The notes under the pieces are model-generated. The model was not told where the DNA came from, did not search any database, and saw only the letters and a program-made list of their open reading frames with translations. From Lineus longissimus (Eukaryota; Nemertea; Pilidiophora; Heteronemertea; Lineidae), in the NCBI RefSeq assembly GCF_910592395.1, contig NC_088315.1, positions 2,606,501 through 2,670,500 of the forward strand: DNA of 64,000 bases, written 5' to 3'. This document shows positions 26,039-40,000 of the stretch, piece after piece. How positions within the stretch are numbered: the stretch's first letter is position 1; each line of letters begins with the position of its first letter. The position numbers were made by a program, and so were the translations under genes.

Positions 26039-28042
26039 CTGAAAGGTGAACCTCGGCAAACTTTAGTACATCTGGTCAACTACTCCGTTGTAACATAGAG
26101 AGGCTAGTTTGGAGCTCTACTATAGGAATGTCGGATAGCCATCTTTTGCGATCGCTACACTGTCGAATTACGCTCACTTGGACTTGAGCGAAGCTAGGTC
26201 CAGAAGAATGGGGAATCCATGCAGGAGTCAGGTTGGCTTGATTGAGTTTCACCAAAATGCCAATAGGCGTCTCTGTAGCCTGCTATCTCACTGACAGCAA
26301 ATTGACATTCAATGCACATGCCTTGGCACTCACTCGAATCAGACACTCTCCCGAAGTCACATTGAGGCCACCATCATTGGACCCCCCGCCGTGTTTACCA
26401 ATATCTCTCTTCAGCCGAATGTCACGTTTGACATGTCATCAATCCAAGATATTTTTTGAAAAGATCTAAAAAGGCCTAGCCTTGCATGTACTGTAATGTC
26501 TGATCTTCCACTTACCCATTCAAATGATATTCAGCTAAATATCGATATGACCTCGTTATTCCCGTTAGCTAGTCTGTTGTATAAAGTATATACAGTTCGT
26601 CTTTGGTCAAGAAGTGGCCTTCTTTTTCGTAGCTATCGAATGCCCATGGAGCTAATTGAAATAAGCATTACCGACCATTGCAAGCCTTGATATACTGTGT
26701 GACCAGGTCTATATTTAGCCACGGAGGTCATAATTGTCGGTTTGGAGTGCTTCCTTGTAGGTAACGATTTCTCACGGATTACACGTCATTCTTGACAAAT
26801 CGATCTCAAACACGCTTTGGTCTGGTGCTGCCATCCATTATGAAGCTTGTTAACTAACCTATAATACACCTCGAAATGTAATGGTTACAAACTCCTATCC
26901 AAGATGGCTGCTATGTCTGCCATCTTGGAGATGCGAAGATTCTGACGACGGGCCACTAATGTGTTGGAGATTTGGACGCGTGTAAGAGATTCGGTATGAC
27001 TATACACCCGCCGGAGCCATTACTCTTCTAACGTATACAAGGACAAGAACAAGACGATTGTGGGGCACTTACGAAAAACAAACACAAGTAATAGATTTTA
27101 TATATAGCATCAGTTACACTGTACATTTATTATTACCACCTATCAAAATACATACATTTGTAAAACATATTATAAACTATTCCGTTCGTCTTAAGCCTAC
27201 CTCTTTTGGACATGGTTATGATAAAAATACTATTTTGAGTGATACATTATATCCGGATTTTGTGAGTTGTTCCAGAACTTACTATTGATATCCTGTGGGC
27301 CATGCTCGTTGAACAGACAAAGGAAATCAAGCCCGAATGACCGTGACAACATTTGATTCAGTTACGTCAGGCATGACAGATCATTGTTCTACACTCCAAC
27401 CTGGATGGCCGTGAAAACGCTGCATAGAGGACCTTCTATTGTTTTCACACAACACATTGTATTATAGTTATTCATGTACAGTGTACATGCAGTAGATTAA
27501 ATCATGAGCAAATTCGTGAATAGTTCAATTTTGATTTGATTGACAAATTGCGGGATCAATTTCAGACATGAATATTCGGTCACCACACAGATTTGGCCCA
27601 AATGCTGGGCTGCATGCGTGCGCATGCCGTGTGTACCACTGGTAGTGCGGTAGGTCAAAACAAAGTGAAAGCACCATTCTAAAAGTCTGAAGCTGCCAGA
27701 ACCAAAGCAGGCCATCTATCTGGAAGACACTGGTATTTCTAAAGGCCAACTGATGTTTGTAAAATCATAACCTGCATTACCAAAACGCACACCCAATACG
27801 GACAGTCAGGTATCAAAATAATTTCTACTCTTATTACACCTCAAATTAGATTGAAGTGGGATGTCATTTGCTACAGATTGATATTTCATATCAACCCAAG
27901 TCTATATGGGTGCGACACATAAAAATAATTCATCTGCGTTTGCACATCTAAATTTCCATTTGAAGATATCCTATTCCCCAAATTTCCTCAAAAAACGAAG
28001 TTTTCATTATGTTCACCAAGTCTATTTGTTTCTATACACAAG
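26039..28042. other. Intergenic region between the dioxygenase 5' end and the Alx 3' end
   Basis: Should hold the dioxygenase's missing 5' exon and promoter on its left side and the Alx 3' untranslated region on its right. I could not place either end: no first exon gave the phase-1 donor needed at 26038, and no AATAAA lies close to the Alx stop. No repeat or other gene was seen. Confidence 0.45.
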
Positions 28043-31000
28043 TCATCGAAATTGCGGGCTCAAAACCCCTATGGCGGCACTATGTTCTCTAGCTTTCATA
28101 CGCAGCGATGCTATACTCGAGCTCCGCCTATCAGTGTCCTCAACCACGCATGGCTCGGCGGCGTAAGTTGGCGCCGGATTTCCGGGTCTGTAGCTAAAAG
28201 TAGGCTGCGGCAGCGGCGGCGGCGGCTGCGTTGGCGGATTGGGAGGGATCATACTGGAGGTCATTCCGGAGGTCATTCCATTGGCTGCCGCCATGTTGGC
28301 CATGTTGGCCATGTTGGCCATGTTGGCCATGTTGGCCATGTTGGCTGTGATTTGGCCAATTTGGGCTAGGCCCATGAAAGTTGGGACGTTCGAATGTGGC
28401 GCCATGCAGGACTGTGAGGTAGTGTAAGGGACGGTGGACTTGTGGCCCCATGGAGATTGGATCTGAAAAAAGAGAAACAGGCGTATGTTAGCTCTACGCT
28501 TGATGATGAATGGTTTGATGCCGCCTTGTGGAAGGTTGGGCCGACAGGCTATTGATATAATCGGAAGCGTTTACGAATATATTTTGGCCAGAATATTGCC
28601 AGAAACATTTGAAATACCAACTAATTCTGACACGGAACAAAGAGAGATTACAGTACATGATTGGCTGATGATAAAGAGTTCAAATAGCGATTGGAAAGGT
28701 TGGTGATACACAGAGCATCACTATCCAACGGCGCCAATTCCTAAAATACAGTTCTCCCGCGGTATTCATGATGAGGACAGGGGTGATGGACACCTTTTGA
28801 CGATAACAGCCTAATAGGCAGGACGGGGGTCTATCAAAAGGAACGATTGCACAAAATCGGTTAGTATGCCTACTGGAAGATTAGTGTCAATATAAAGGCT
28901 TTGCATGGGGATCAGGATGGTGGCGACCGGTAACAAAAGTTATGAATTTTCGAAGAGCCCGTGAGTGCAGCAAGGAGTCAAAGAACCTGCCACGGGATAG
29001 GTCCATACCTACTGGGGTCTATGCCAAATAAAATCGGCAAAGAAATGTTGATACCTGAGAATACGAACCAGGTCGGGGTGTGATCGGGATCTCATATCCT
29101 GGAGAACTTGACATGTGCCTCATCGACTGGAGTTGGCCGAACCGTTCCCTCTTGCGCCACTTCGCTCGTCTGTTTTGAAACCATACCTGAAAAAAACCCA
29201 GATTCGTTTTGAGTGTTGAAAGCAAGATGGTGGAGTGACGTTTTTCGAAAACTGAAGTTTGCACAGGCGTGCTTGGGAAAAATAACATTGGACGCCCCAG
29301 TCCAGCTTCTGTGATATCGTTGACAATAAAATTAACTCTGATTGGTCCCAAGAATCAGTCACTGGAAAATATCTTGACGTCCGGACAGAAAAAGCACCTT
29401 TTGGTCCTACTACTGTTTCGCGAGTGGCGAAGCTTTGGTCGCATATATGCTGATAACAGTTACAGTCAACTTTTTTGATTGGTTTACGAATGCAAGCCGC
29501 ACGATTTGGAAGTAGCGAAGAAGACGGAAGAAGACGAATGCTTCTTTCTTTCAAAAATTTCTCATACACATGGAGGAGTTAGCCTCTCTTTTCATCAGTG
29601 CCATCTGTTGCAAAAACTAGTCTGTCTCCTCGAGTAACGACGGTAACGAAATATTGACGAAGAGACAACGGGATCAACCACATTTAAAAAGTCACGCCAA
29701 CGGATACGGGATCGGGCCAATAACATGTTTTCAAGCAGCGCTCACGGCGCGCTCGGCCAGGCTTCATTCGCCATCATACGATTCATCTCTCGTCCTATCA
29801 GTTTGGCTACCCGGGCTTTAAAATCCAACTTGGAATTGTTGGCCATGCTTGGATTCTTTAATCAGCGTGAGGAAAACAAAGATCGGTAACATTAGCTTCT
29901 TGGGTAAACATTTGCTAGGAAGTTTCTTGCCTAATCATGCGAACATAATTGGCTAGAATTGCCCCCTCACGCCGGGTGCGCATTCGTATATTTCATTGTA
30001 TCCGCGGGAGGCTGGCTGGAGCTCATGCGCTGAGCGTCTGAGATAACAATTTTAATGAAATTACGTACTGATACAGAAGCGAAGTGCTCGTTTTGATGTC
30101 AACTTCGCGGTGACAATGTTTGCTGACCAAGTGCTGCGTCTTGTCATTCAGGGTTGCATTTTGGTTCAATGGCTGGTTTACAGGAGTCCGATAAATATTA
30201 AAGCAATGTGGGGGACACGCAGTCCCTAAAGGCAATGTCTAGTCCCCCATTGTTATCTTCTTCAACTATGTTTAAAAATTACACTGTTTTCTGACTGGTA
30301 TTTTCCTAAATCTGGCAAACCCATTTGGCGTGTTCCCTCGGCTAGACGATGTCAAGTCCCCTTGCTACGGGATGATGAAGTATGAAGTCAGGAACTGGGC
30401 ATACGGGGTGGACGAACAAAACTCTGCTGACTAGCGATCGTCTTCAGCCCTTCTATCAACATCACATCACCAGACACAAGTTGTAGCATAGCAGGAGAAC
30501 TTCTGGAGTTCAAGAAAGTAATGTATCCGTGGACCTACTGCAGTCTGATCGGACAACCCAGTCAAAGCTGAAAGTTTTCCTAAGGTTTTTAGTTCCATCG
30601 CTAATTAAACTTGTGAACACATGGGTGGAGGTTGCTTTCTGCTCCATTTGTTCGCCTTGGACACCCTACCGCTAGCTGCTAGCTCGGATGTTCCGAACTA
30701 ATTTGAGATTGAACACTCTAGGTGTCCGAGGGATGCACCCGTGTTTTCCAGCTTGGTTCGACATAGGACAAATTGCTAATTTGCCCGAGAAATCTAATTA
30801 TTGTGAAAGAAACAGAAAAGAGGATACATAGCCCATCCGAGACGCTGCGTTCTTTGATCGAGTTAGTTTGGAAGGCCAACGCACTGTATGTGTAACTAAC
30901 ATATTGATGCTACTGCTACTTTTGCTGTGGTATCAGTTTCAAAGTTAATTACAGCAGAATTGGCATCTTTCTTTGAGTTAATTATCTAATGAATTTTGTT

Positions 31001-34000
31001 AATTAACAAAGCAAGTCTGATTAGGAGGAGTCGTTTAGGTTACCCTTCGCTAATTCGGGGAACAAAGTTGATTAGTTAATCGATGGCACCTTTGTATTCA
31101 AACGTTAATTCGGAAAAATCCGTTAACTAAACATGGTCGTAAAAACTCGGAAAATGCGCGGAAAGTGCTGGTTTTTCATGTTAATGATTTGCCATTTCAA
31201 AAATATAGGTTGCTTCAAGTTATTTTCGATGTGTAGCGCCAGGAGCATAGCTTCATACTCTATACACATATCGCATTGCCTTTACGGCTCTGGGATGACT
31301 ACACAGTGCCACTACACCCCTTGAAGGAGACAGATATAAAATGTTATTGTATGTACTTCCCAATCCAAAGGATGTGAAGGTTTTTTGTTTGCCTCTCACG
31401 GACTTATATAGATGCGTGTAGAAGTCCGATCCTTTCCTCTTTAGGTGAGTCAGATGCTGATGTATTTAGGAATAAAACATACAGAAGCCAATCGGACCTG
31501 CTTTGATCTGTCAGGGTCTAAGACATGGTAATTTCCTACGTTATTTAACATCTACATGAACACCTTACCATTTAAAATCGCACATTTGTTTAGGAATGCC
31601 TTTCAATAAATTGCATTCTGCAAACTCGAGTTTTCAATTACCGAACTCGGTCAGAGGTATCTCGAGAACTGTCAGCGTAGCACGATAAAGCTCCGCCCTA
31701 TCTGGGTATGGAGCCAGAACCTTTCCTCTGAGGGATGAGGTATCTTATCAGCTTTCATCTCAGGATAAGGCAACGCACGTGTTTTTGATAAGAAGGCGCT
31801 AACTGTGCTGGCAATGGCAAGTGGCTGATGAAAGGAAAGGCATTGCAAAGTCAGCACTGAGGCTCTGAAGCCAACGGGAAGATACCTTCCCCGGTATCTT
31901 CCGAAAGCCGAGGGATTCGGCCCGTGTTGACTCCAGCTGGGTCATTGATGGGAGGATGGAGCGCTAAGACGGGACCCCGGGATGCGTTACTCTTGTAACA
32001 TAAAGTTAATTGGAAGGTCAATGGAAACAAAACATTCCGATTTCACGAAGACGAAGCTTTTAGTTCTGGAAAATGTGTTTGTATTGCATGTTGTAAATCA
32101 CGGTTTGTAGCCCAAGGAAATTCCTTCATACGTGAAGTTACTACCAAAATCCAAAGGGGGATGAGAAATATTATTCTGCCCACATGGCATTGTTGAAAGG
32201 ACCCTAAGTTCAAGCCCAACATGGCAGCATATAATACTTCTCTCCTCGGGCTGTCTAAATCTGCATATTTAATGACCGAAAAACTTGTTTTTACCGTGTC
32301 TTTCAGAAGCTAAGTAACTTGCAGTAGAAAGAATGCGGAATGCAGCAGGTTGCAAAATGCAGCTCCAACCCCGAGGACTAGCGGGCAGCAATAGACTTCT
32401 AATAAGCGACAGACTCCTCTCAGTACAACCAAAAGTAGAAAACGGCTGCTTTAATTGAAGCCACTCAAAATCAGTTATCGGGTCGAGAAAATCGAATTAG
32501 TCCGCGTAATCAGTTTGTAGTGATTTTAGATTAAGCGCCGAAGTACCTTTGGTAAATCAAGTTAGAGCTGCAAGTGGCACCTTTGGTAAATCGAGTTAGA
32601 GTTGCAAGTGGTCTTTATGATGGTGTCATGTGAGTTCCCTTTTTCGAACCAGATTGTCTACCATTGTCTAGTATCTAATATCTGTTCAGAATAGATGGAC
32701 TTGAATTTCGTTCTTTGGCTATAGATTGTTACACCTTGAAGGTATATGGCCAGAGTCCTCTATTAAAACATGTGTACATTACGTGTACATTGTTGTGCAT
32801 AAGTTTTGGTAAAAAAAGTACTCATTAGACCAATCAATCTGCACAAAATTTTATATGTGTCAAGAAGAACCCTTTGCCAATAGCATAATAAAGTTTAAAA
32901 ACATTCCAATACCGATTGCCTCAGAAAAAGAGATTTCCGTACACCATATCCATCAAAACGTCACTGGCGCATTGATATGGCCCTGTCAAAGTATAAGTTC
33001 TAAACTGACCAGTGAGACCACATTTTCTTAAATATATTATCAAAAAGCATATTTCTGTGATGGCCTGACTCTGTAGATTAAGAATCAACCACAGATTGAG
33101 AATTAATTCCACTTTGGTCCATCCCAGCCATGTATTTACCACAACTTGACATTTTGATAATGGCTAGAAACACCGGTATATGTTCGTTGTATCAAAGTTA
33201 AATCTCCCTGTGCACAAAATAGAAGCATAAGAAGCTTTTTATGGTGACCAAAATAACTTTAAGTTAAGTAAAATGAAGTCTCTAGGCTTTAGTTTTCAAC
33301 ACAAACCACGGGCAATCTATCATTGCAATGCTAGCGCTGACGGACGGCGAAGGTTTACTTTGCCATCCCCGCCACATCATTTGAAGAAATTCCCAGATTC
33401 TAAGGTTTCAGCGAATACATCACGTCAATGGCTGTGCTACAGTTAAACAGGAACAACCAGGTGCGAATGGTTTTTAAAATGGCCAAGTGGAAAACGAATA
33501 GGATTAGTTACCAAGATTTGTTTTCTCGTTAGTACGCTTTGATTAGATTTATGTTGTCAGATTCAGGCGGCCATGCTTGTTGCAGATGGAGCCAATGCGG
33601 CGTTTAATGCGGACAGCAGGGGCGCCACCATCGTTGTGATCGCTGGTGGTGTCGGCCATGTTTTTCTACAAAATTTCATTGAGGAATTCATAAAAAGCCA
33701 CTTTGAAATGCTAAGGCTGGTTGGCTTTCGCAAATCGTGTATGATGAGCATACTAGTATTTTCCTATTCGTGTTGGAATCTCGCTTTTGAAGTCTACTTG
33801 AAAGCTAGAGAATTTCAGTGGATCAATTCGTCAAACTAACAAGTTTGGGCCAATTAAGGACATAAAAACGCCAAGTGGCTTTCTCGTGTTGTATAAAGGA
33901 CTGATACAGCCCGGGAATACACCGAGGACAAGAATGAAGGAGGTTTTGCGTCTCTATAAGAATTAAAATGATTAAGTGATTTACGATTTGTTCCTTACCA

Positions 34001-37000
34001 ATTTGACATTTTATGGTGTCAGTACACCTGGCGGGGAACCACGAATTTTTCACCATGCGTCATGTTAAGCTGTGGTGATGACGCCCAAAGCGGAACCAAC
34101 ATCTGGATCCATGACAGGTGTAAATCATTTATGCTTCGTGAGTCAACTTCCTTCGATTGCCACATTCAAAGGCGGGAAACAAGCAGTAAAATACGTCTTT
34201 TCTCAACGGATTTTGATGTTGGCCCTCGTTTTTTCTTCACTTTTTCTCTGCAAAGGGCCTGATTTTACGAATGTCATTCTTACCTGAACCCTCGCTTCTG
34301 TAAGGTCACATCTGAGTGCTAATTGTTCGCGCGTATACACATCCGGGTAGTGCGTCTTCTGAAAAACACGTTCCATTTCCTCAAGTTGAAAACTAGTGAA
34401 AGTAGTCCGGTTACGCCTTTTCTTTCGTTGTATTACACAGTCTGTACACTTGTCACTTTCACTGACTTTATCATCATCCGCGTCTTGTTTATTCCCGCTG
34501 TCCGATAGTTCAGCTGTTGAGGAAGTTTCGTTAGACAGTGGGCTTTCGCATTCGGATTTTTCGGACATATGACGTGGCGTTTGGTTTTCAGTGCCTGCAA
34601 TGACATGAAAATCACGACACATTATTAAACATAAAATATCGGGCTTCCACACCCTAAATCTGTTGCTTCTCCAAAGAGACGATGAAAAAAAGATCTTGTC
34701 TTTGAATCGGACGCTAGCTGGCGAATATCTGATCGTCGGATTTCAAAACTGTCAAAAGTAGATCTTTGTGTTGCCATTCTGAAGATGAAGAAAACATAAG
34801 CACGTTCATATCGAAGTATTTAACCTCCTTATCTCAATTTTCTGTTAAGTCATAAAAAGCTTTTAGTGCAATCCCAAAAATAAAAATTCCCACGAAACGA
34901 TGAAACGATGCAAGGTTTAAATTCATGGCATTAATCGCCAAATTTACTTGACTGTGGTTATACATTGGAACTTTCTTGTAAGAAAATTATTTATTTTTGG
35001 ACCAGTGAGTATCTTCCATCAGACATAACTTATTTCACACTGGCTATCTTAATATGTTGCATTTTGCAATCTAATAAAATCAACGCCTTTTATCTTGTTC
35101 AACGACTATCTTATGAAAACATCATTAAATAATAGACCTACATCAATAAAAATCAAATTATTAAACTAATTCTCATAATACGAATAATGAATAATAACAG
35201 ATAAATCGGAAATTCATTACCGGTATATTATCATTAACATCCGATTTATTAGTTATTATTCTTTTAGTCGATTATGAGTCCCCTATATAAGGGTGGCGCG
35301 TGGTAACACCTCAAAAGGTTTACGAAAAGGCAGAGACTGTCGCATGCAATACGCGCTGCCGCAAGAAGTTGGATATGCTCTATGACGATATTCTTGTAAA
35401 GTGCGATGAACTATCAGTATAATATACTGTAGTTAAAGTTTTATCATGTCTTGATTTAAAAAATTCATTAGGTCTCAAGCAAAGAATAGATGCTAAGAAC
35501 TGCCAAGGAATTGATAGAAAGCACTTTTTGATTGTGATAGCGCGGCAACATTGTTTCAAATTTCTTTTTATGTTTGAATTTTAAGTCACTTTAGGCTTGG
35601 CAAGTTCAGATCAGCAACTCAAATGGTTCTACGTGTCCTATAGTTCTTGGCATTTTATTTTTTGATTCACGTTCTTGGTCATTCAAATATATATGGAACC
35701 ACGTCAGAGTCAGAGGAATCAGTTGGCGGAGTGTACAAAACTGTGTTCTATTCACCTAAAAGAGTAAAATAAGAACTTACCATAGAAGAATCCCATAATA
35801 TCATCTTGGTTCATGCTTAAACAAGCTTTCATAACCGCATCCGCAATATCCCCCATCTTTGCCTTATAAAGTCATCAAAACCAACTCGACCAAACGAAGA
35901 TACAAACTTATGTTGCACGAGAAAATTCCTACATAGAAAATGGCGAGTCACATTCAGATAGGCCTGGTACGTGATTCAAATCAGGTTGATCTTTATTAAA
36001 GGCGACGTGGACACAATTGTTTAACCGAATTTCTATCTGTTTACGAATATCACTGATATCAAAAACTATTTTTACTGATATATAAAATATATAAAATACT
36101 TCGTGTTTCTTTTGTAGTCGATCATGATAACTGAGAAGCTTGATGTCCAAGAGTTGCTTAGTTTATCTGATCTACCTTTAGAGGCGGAATTTTGATTTGT
36201 AAATAATACTGGTTTTCTTTGTGGATTGTTTTGTATAATTAGTTGGGCGTTGAAGATAGTGATGGAGACCCTATGACAGGACATCACGAAATACAATCAA
36301 AGAAAAAAATCAGAAAAGATTACATTAAAAACAGAAATGTAACAGTGTATTTTTGCCCCACCACTTTTTATCTGATGACAACAGGCGTCGTCACAAGGAA
36401 AAATCTAAGCACCCCTTAGTTTGTGTACCTTTCCACCTGGCGCGTGTAACGGCTCTTTGTGGAGCTATTATTTTGATGAAACTAAAATTTATCGCTATGA
36501 CTAATGTCTATCTCTTGAAAGATTCTGTTATGACTGAGGCATTGCACTAAGAATTAGTGCATTGTATGTACATGTACAATAAAAGAACATAGTACATTGA
36601 CTGACCGATTCGAAGAGAGTTCATCTCAACAGTTTTAAAGTCAAAGTTCCCGCCCATCAAAGACTGATGACTCCAAACACCAAAAATAATTTCAAAACAC
36701 AAAATCAAAAACTTATCATCCATCTGAACCTTTCCATCAACATTATCCAGTGAAGATTTACATATCCGGACCATTGACTCACACACCGGATGGCTGAACG
36801 AAGAATCTGCTGTTCGAACATTTCATTTTTTCATTCTGACAATGTTTACAAATTTCCCATGACATAACTGAGGTCATCCACTGTTGTCAATTACTCCAGG
36901 CAAAGTCACCTTTTCTTCAATTATGAGTCCGCTGTTTAATTCTAACGCCGAACACATTTACCTAATTCGCTGCGGATGGTAAGACGAATTGCTGAACAAA

Positions 37001-40000
37001 AGACAATTAAACAAAGAATGAGCAGGAAATTTACTAATCTGTTGTTTCCTATAAAAAAGTCATGTTTGCTTCGCATTTTATTTGTTTTTTGAACTTTTAA
37101 TTAATGTTTTAAGTGGCAACATGGGAAAATGTGCAAGTTTAGTTGCTAACGTATATAATTGCTGCAGGCAAATTGTTTCTTTTTGTGTCATAAAAAGCAC
37201 GAATCGTTTCGTTGCTTTCAGAAGGTTTTTGTCTTTCAATAATAAAAATATTTGATAAAACTGACTTTCGCCTACTAGGTTCTCTCAAATCCTATAAAGC
37301 CACCTGCAAAGTAAAGTTATTCCGTGTACCCATGATTAAGTTAAGGGTGGCGATGCTGTTCGTTACCTTAACCATATTATCAAATTATTGAAACTTCTTC
37401 CAATTATTTTAGCTTTACCACCGGTGTATTTTCTAATAAGTTTATTAAGACACCTCATGATCTTCGGGCCAGTTAGCAGACGATACGTAACGCTCTTGAT
37501 CAATGCATTGTATACGCAGTAATTACTTCTCCGTAGTGAATACGCAATAGTAATCAATTTTTTGCGCCATTGAATGTTTACAACAATGTGAACTGAGCCC
37601 TTTGTGTGACCAAGTATTAAGACTACTTTACATGTCAATGAACGAACCCTTTACAGGACTGACTTGGCCATAGTATTTTGTACTGGACGCATGTGTTCTT
37701 CGAGTCTCTCCTGCTTTGAAAAGCTCTGTACGTATCATACACATTTGGTGCAGTGACCATGATCAAATGTGTATGATACGTATAGTGGCTTTTTGAAGGA
37801 GGTGAAACTTGAAGAACATATGTGTTCAGTATACGATCCTATTGCCAAGTCCTATAAAAAGCCACTGTATGATTATAAATGTATCCTACACAATATCTAT
37901 GTCTGGTAAGTGATTAGTGTTCCTTACACATGACAACGGAAATGACTGACGGTAAGTATGTATAGAACAACACCAGAAAGCCACATACACGGACGTGACT
38001 GACGGTAAGTATGTCTCGTACAACACCAGTATTAAGCCACATACATGACATACAGCACACGCACAAGAACACACAATCGGGGATGGTGAAGGTCAAGCTC
38101 CTAAAATGCTTTTATTTATTAACTAAACAAAACTTAACTACACAACACTAAACTTTCCCAAAACAGAAACTATACAGTTCGACTGTTAATTAGGACACAG
38201 GGGCGATATAACGGTGTGAATCTGGAGAGGAAATGGGGAATCCGACCCTCGAAATCAGGTAACTACACCGCGGCGGACCAGCGTAACGGCTGCAGAGAGG
38301 CCAGGTGCACGGAAGTTTACATTTTTTACTTCCTTTACTTGAAAATATCTCTGAAATTTAGGATACTATTTAGCGGGCTGGTAAATGGTTGCCATTTGTT
38401 GCTTTTCTGTAGGAGAACAGCTTCTCAGGGGTATTGGATTTAGGTACTGGGGTTGAGAAATCGATTGACCTTTCAAAGTTTGGGCAAAATTTTACAATAT
38501 TATGGAATTTTTTATTTAGCTTAATTGGCCCACATATTATATGTTTAAGCCGAGTATTGTCGAGATTGTGATTCCGAGGGGAGGGGGCAAAATCCAATGT
38601 AGCCTTAAGGCCGATCTTTCATGATATGATATGGTATTCACTTACTGTGAATGACTACGTTCTTGTCCCCAGACTACCTACACACTTCAAGAAAGTTAAG
38701 GTCACAACTCAACAACGGCGATCTGGGATTTTCATTTCATTCAGCCATTTCTGCTGTCATGCATTTGACCTCAGAGGAAACCTTTAAGATCTGCCATCAG
38801 TGGAAAAACATTACTCTGTCACTTTGCTCCCGAGAAACGGCGGTCAGCCTGATGCACGAATGACAGTGGAGCGTGCAGATGGTCTGGGGGACTGGCGTGG
38901 CGTGATATGGGGTTTCCGAACAAGATACACCGAGGGATTTAGTCACTGTCGCCGAAAAACCCGCATGAAAGATACAGACACCGCTGTACGAGTCATATTG
39001 CCCGTCTCGGCAGGACGTTACGCACGGTAACCAAGCGTACAAAGTGCATTTGCCACGACCATGCGCCGATCTCGGCGAACCCCGCAGTGCTCCTGGGTTC
39101 GATTTCTCCCCACGTCGAGATTGTATATTTTCTAATTATATTCGCTCCGGGTTTGGTAGATTTTAACCGCGTGAGTGAAAAGGTGAAAGCGTATCTTATT
39201 TTGTATCAAAAAATAAGTAAGTAATTTACACTATTTTTGCACTTAATGCGAGGGAGCAACAGAGATTTGTACAAAGGCTATACGAATGCATACGGAAAAC
39301 ACTAATGAAGTGGAAACAGAGTTGCATTGGACTGAAAAATCTTGGTTGAAAAGAAGCTTCACTAGTACAATATTTTCTCTCAGTCGTTAAACTAAATTTC
39401 ATGATTTAAAAGTTCGATGAAACTACCAACTACATTAGCAGTTCTACCAAGTCAAACACCTTACATTGCGTTGGATAAGAATTAGAGTAGTACGTTACAC
39501 ATAAACGTATTTCAAAGAAACCTGTAAAATATGTGTTTGTCCTAAGAAATAACTGATCCGAGTCAGTGCCTGCATAATCTTCAAAAGTATCCAGTTTCCA
39601 GGAACAGCTGATTAAATAATCATGTCATGCAGGTTAATCGTAATATACTATTTATTTGTTATCAAAATTGACATGTACTTCTGATGAAAAATAAACATGT
39701 TTCGGTACAATCATGGCGATCGCTAGCTTCTGTTCGTAAGTTGACGGAAAATGACCTGGAATGGGATCCGCTATCACTGTTAATGTTATTACAGACCTGT
39801 AATAGTATTAATTGATTTCATTAATTATAATTACCAGGTGAATATACACTTCTAACTTCCTTACCAACACAGAAACTCGTGTCGTATCATAACTATGTTA
39901 TTTTCTAATTTGAGGTGTCGAGTCCAACGCTATCCAACTGTGTTTGCTGCGCTATACACCAAAGTCCAGAATTTTTGTTGCGGTTTCGGGTACCGATAGA

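Noticed and set aside
26041-26300. Search for the dioxygenase first exon (for example an ATG near 26220)
   Set aside because: That frame stops after a few codons and its gtgagc donor gives the wrong phase for the acceptor at 26038.
28239-28427. Plus-strand frame of repeated Met-Leu-Ala
   Set aside because: It is the antisense shadow of the Alx minisatellite.
29120-29569. Long minus-strand frame over the second homeobox exon
   Set aside because: It is in a different frame from the homeodomain (it reads [14 protein letters not shown] instead of [11 protein letters not shown]) and runs through the intron.
33563-33839. Overlapping frames on both strands, one rich in Ala
   Set aside because: No splice sites tie them to Alx, and neither resembles a known protein.
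37886-38096. Cys-rich minus-strand frames
   Set aside because: They are produced by the 53-bp tandem duplication, and the two frames repeat the same words.
39085-39115. GGGTTCGATTTC, B-box-like
   Set aside because: Upstream sequence cannot be folded into a cloverleaf and lacks an A box.
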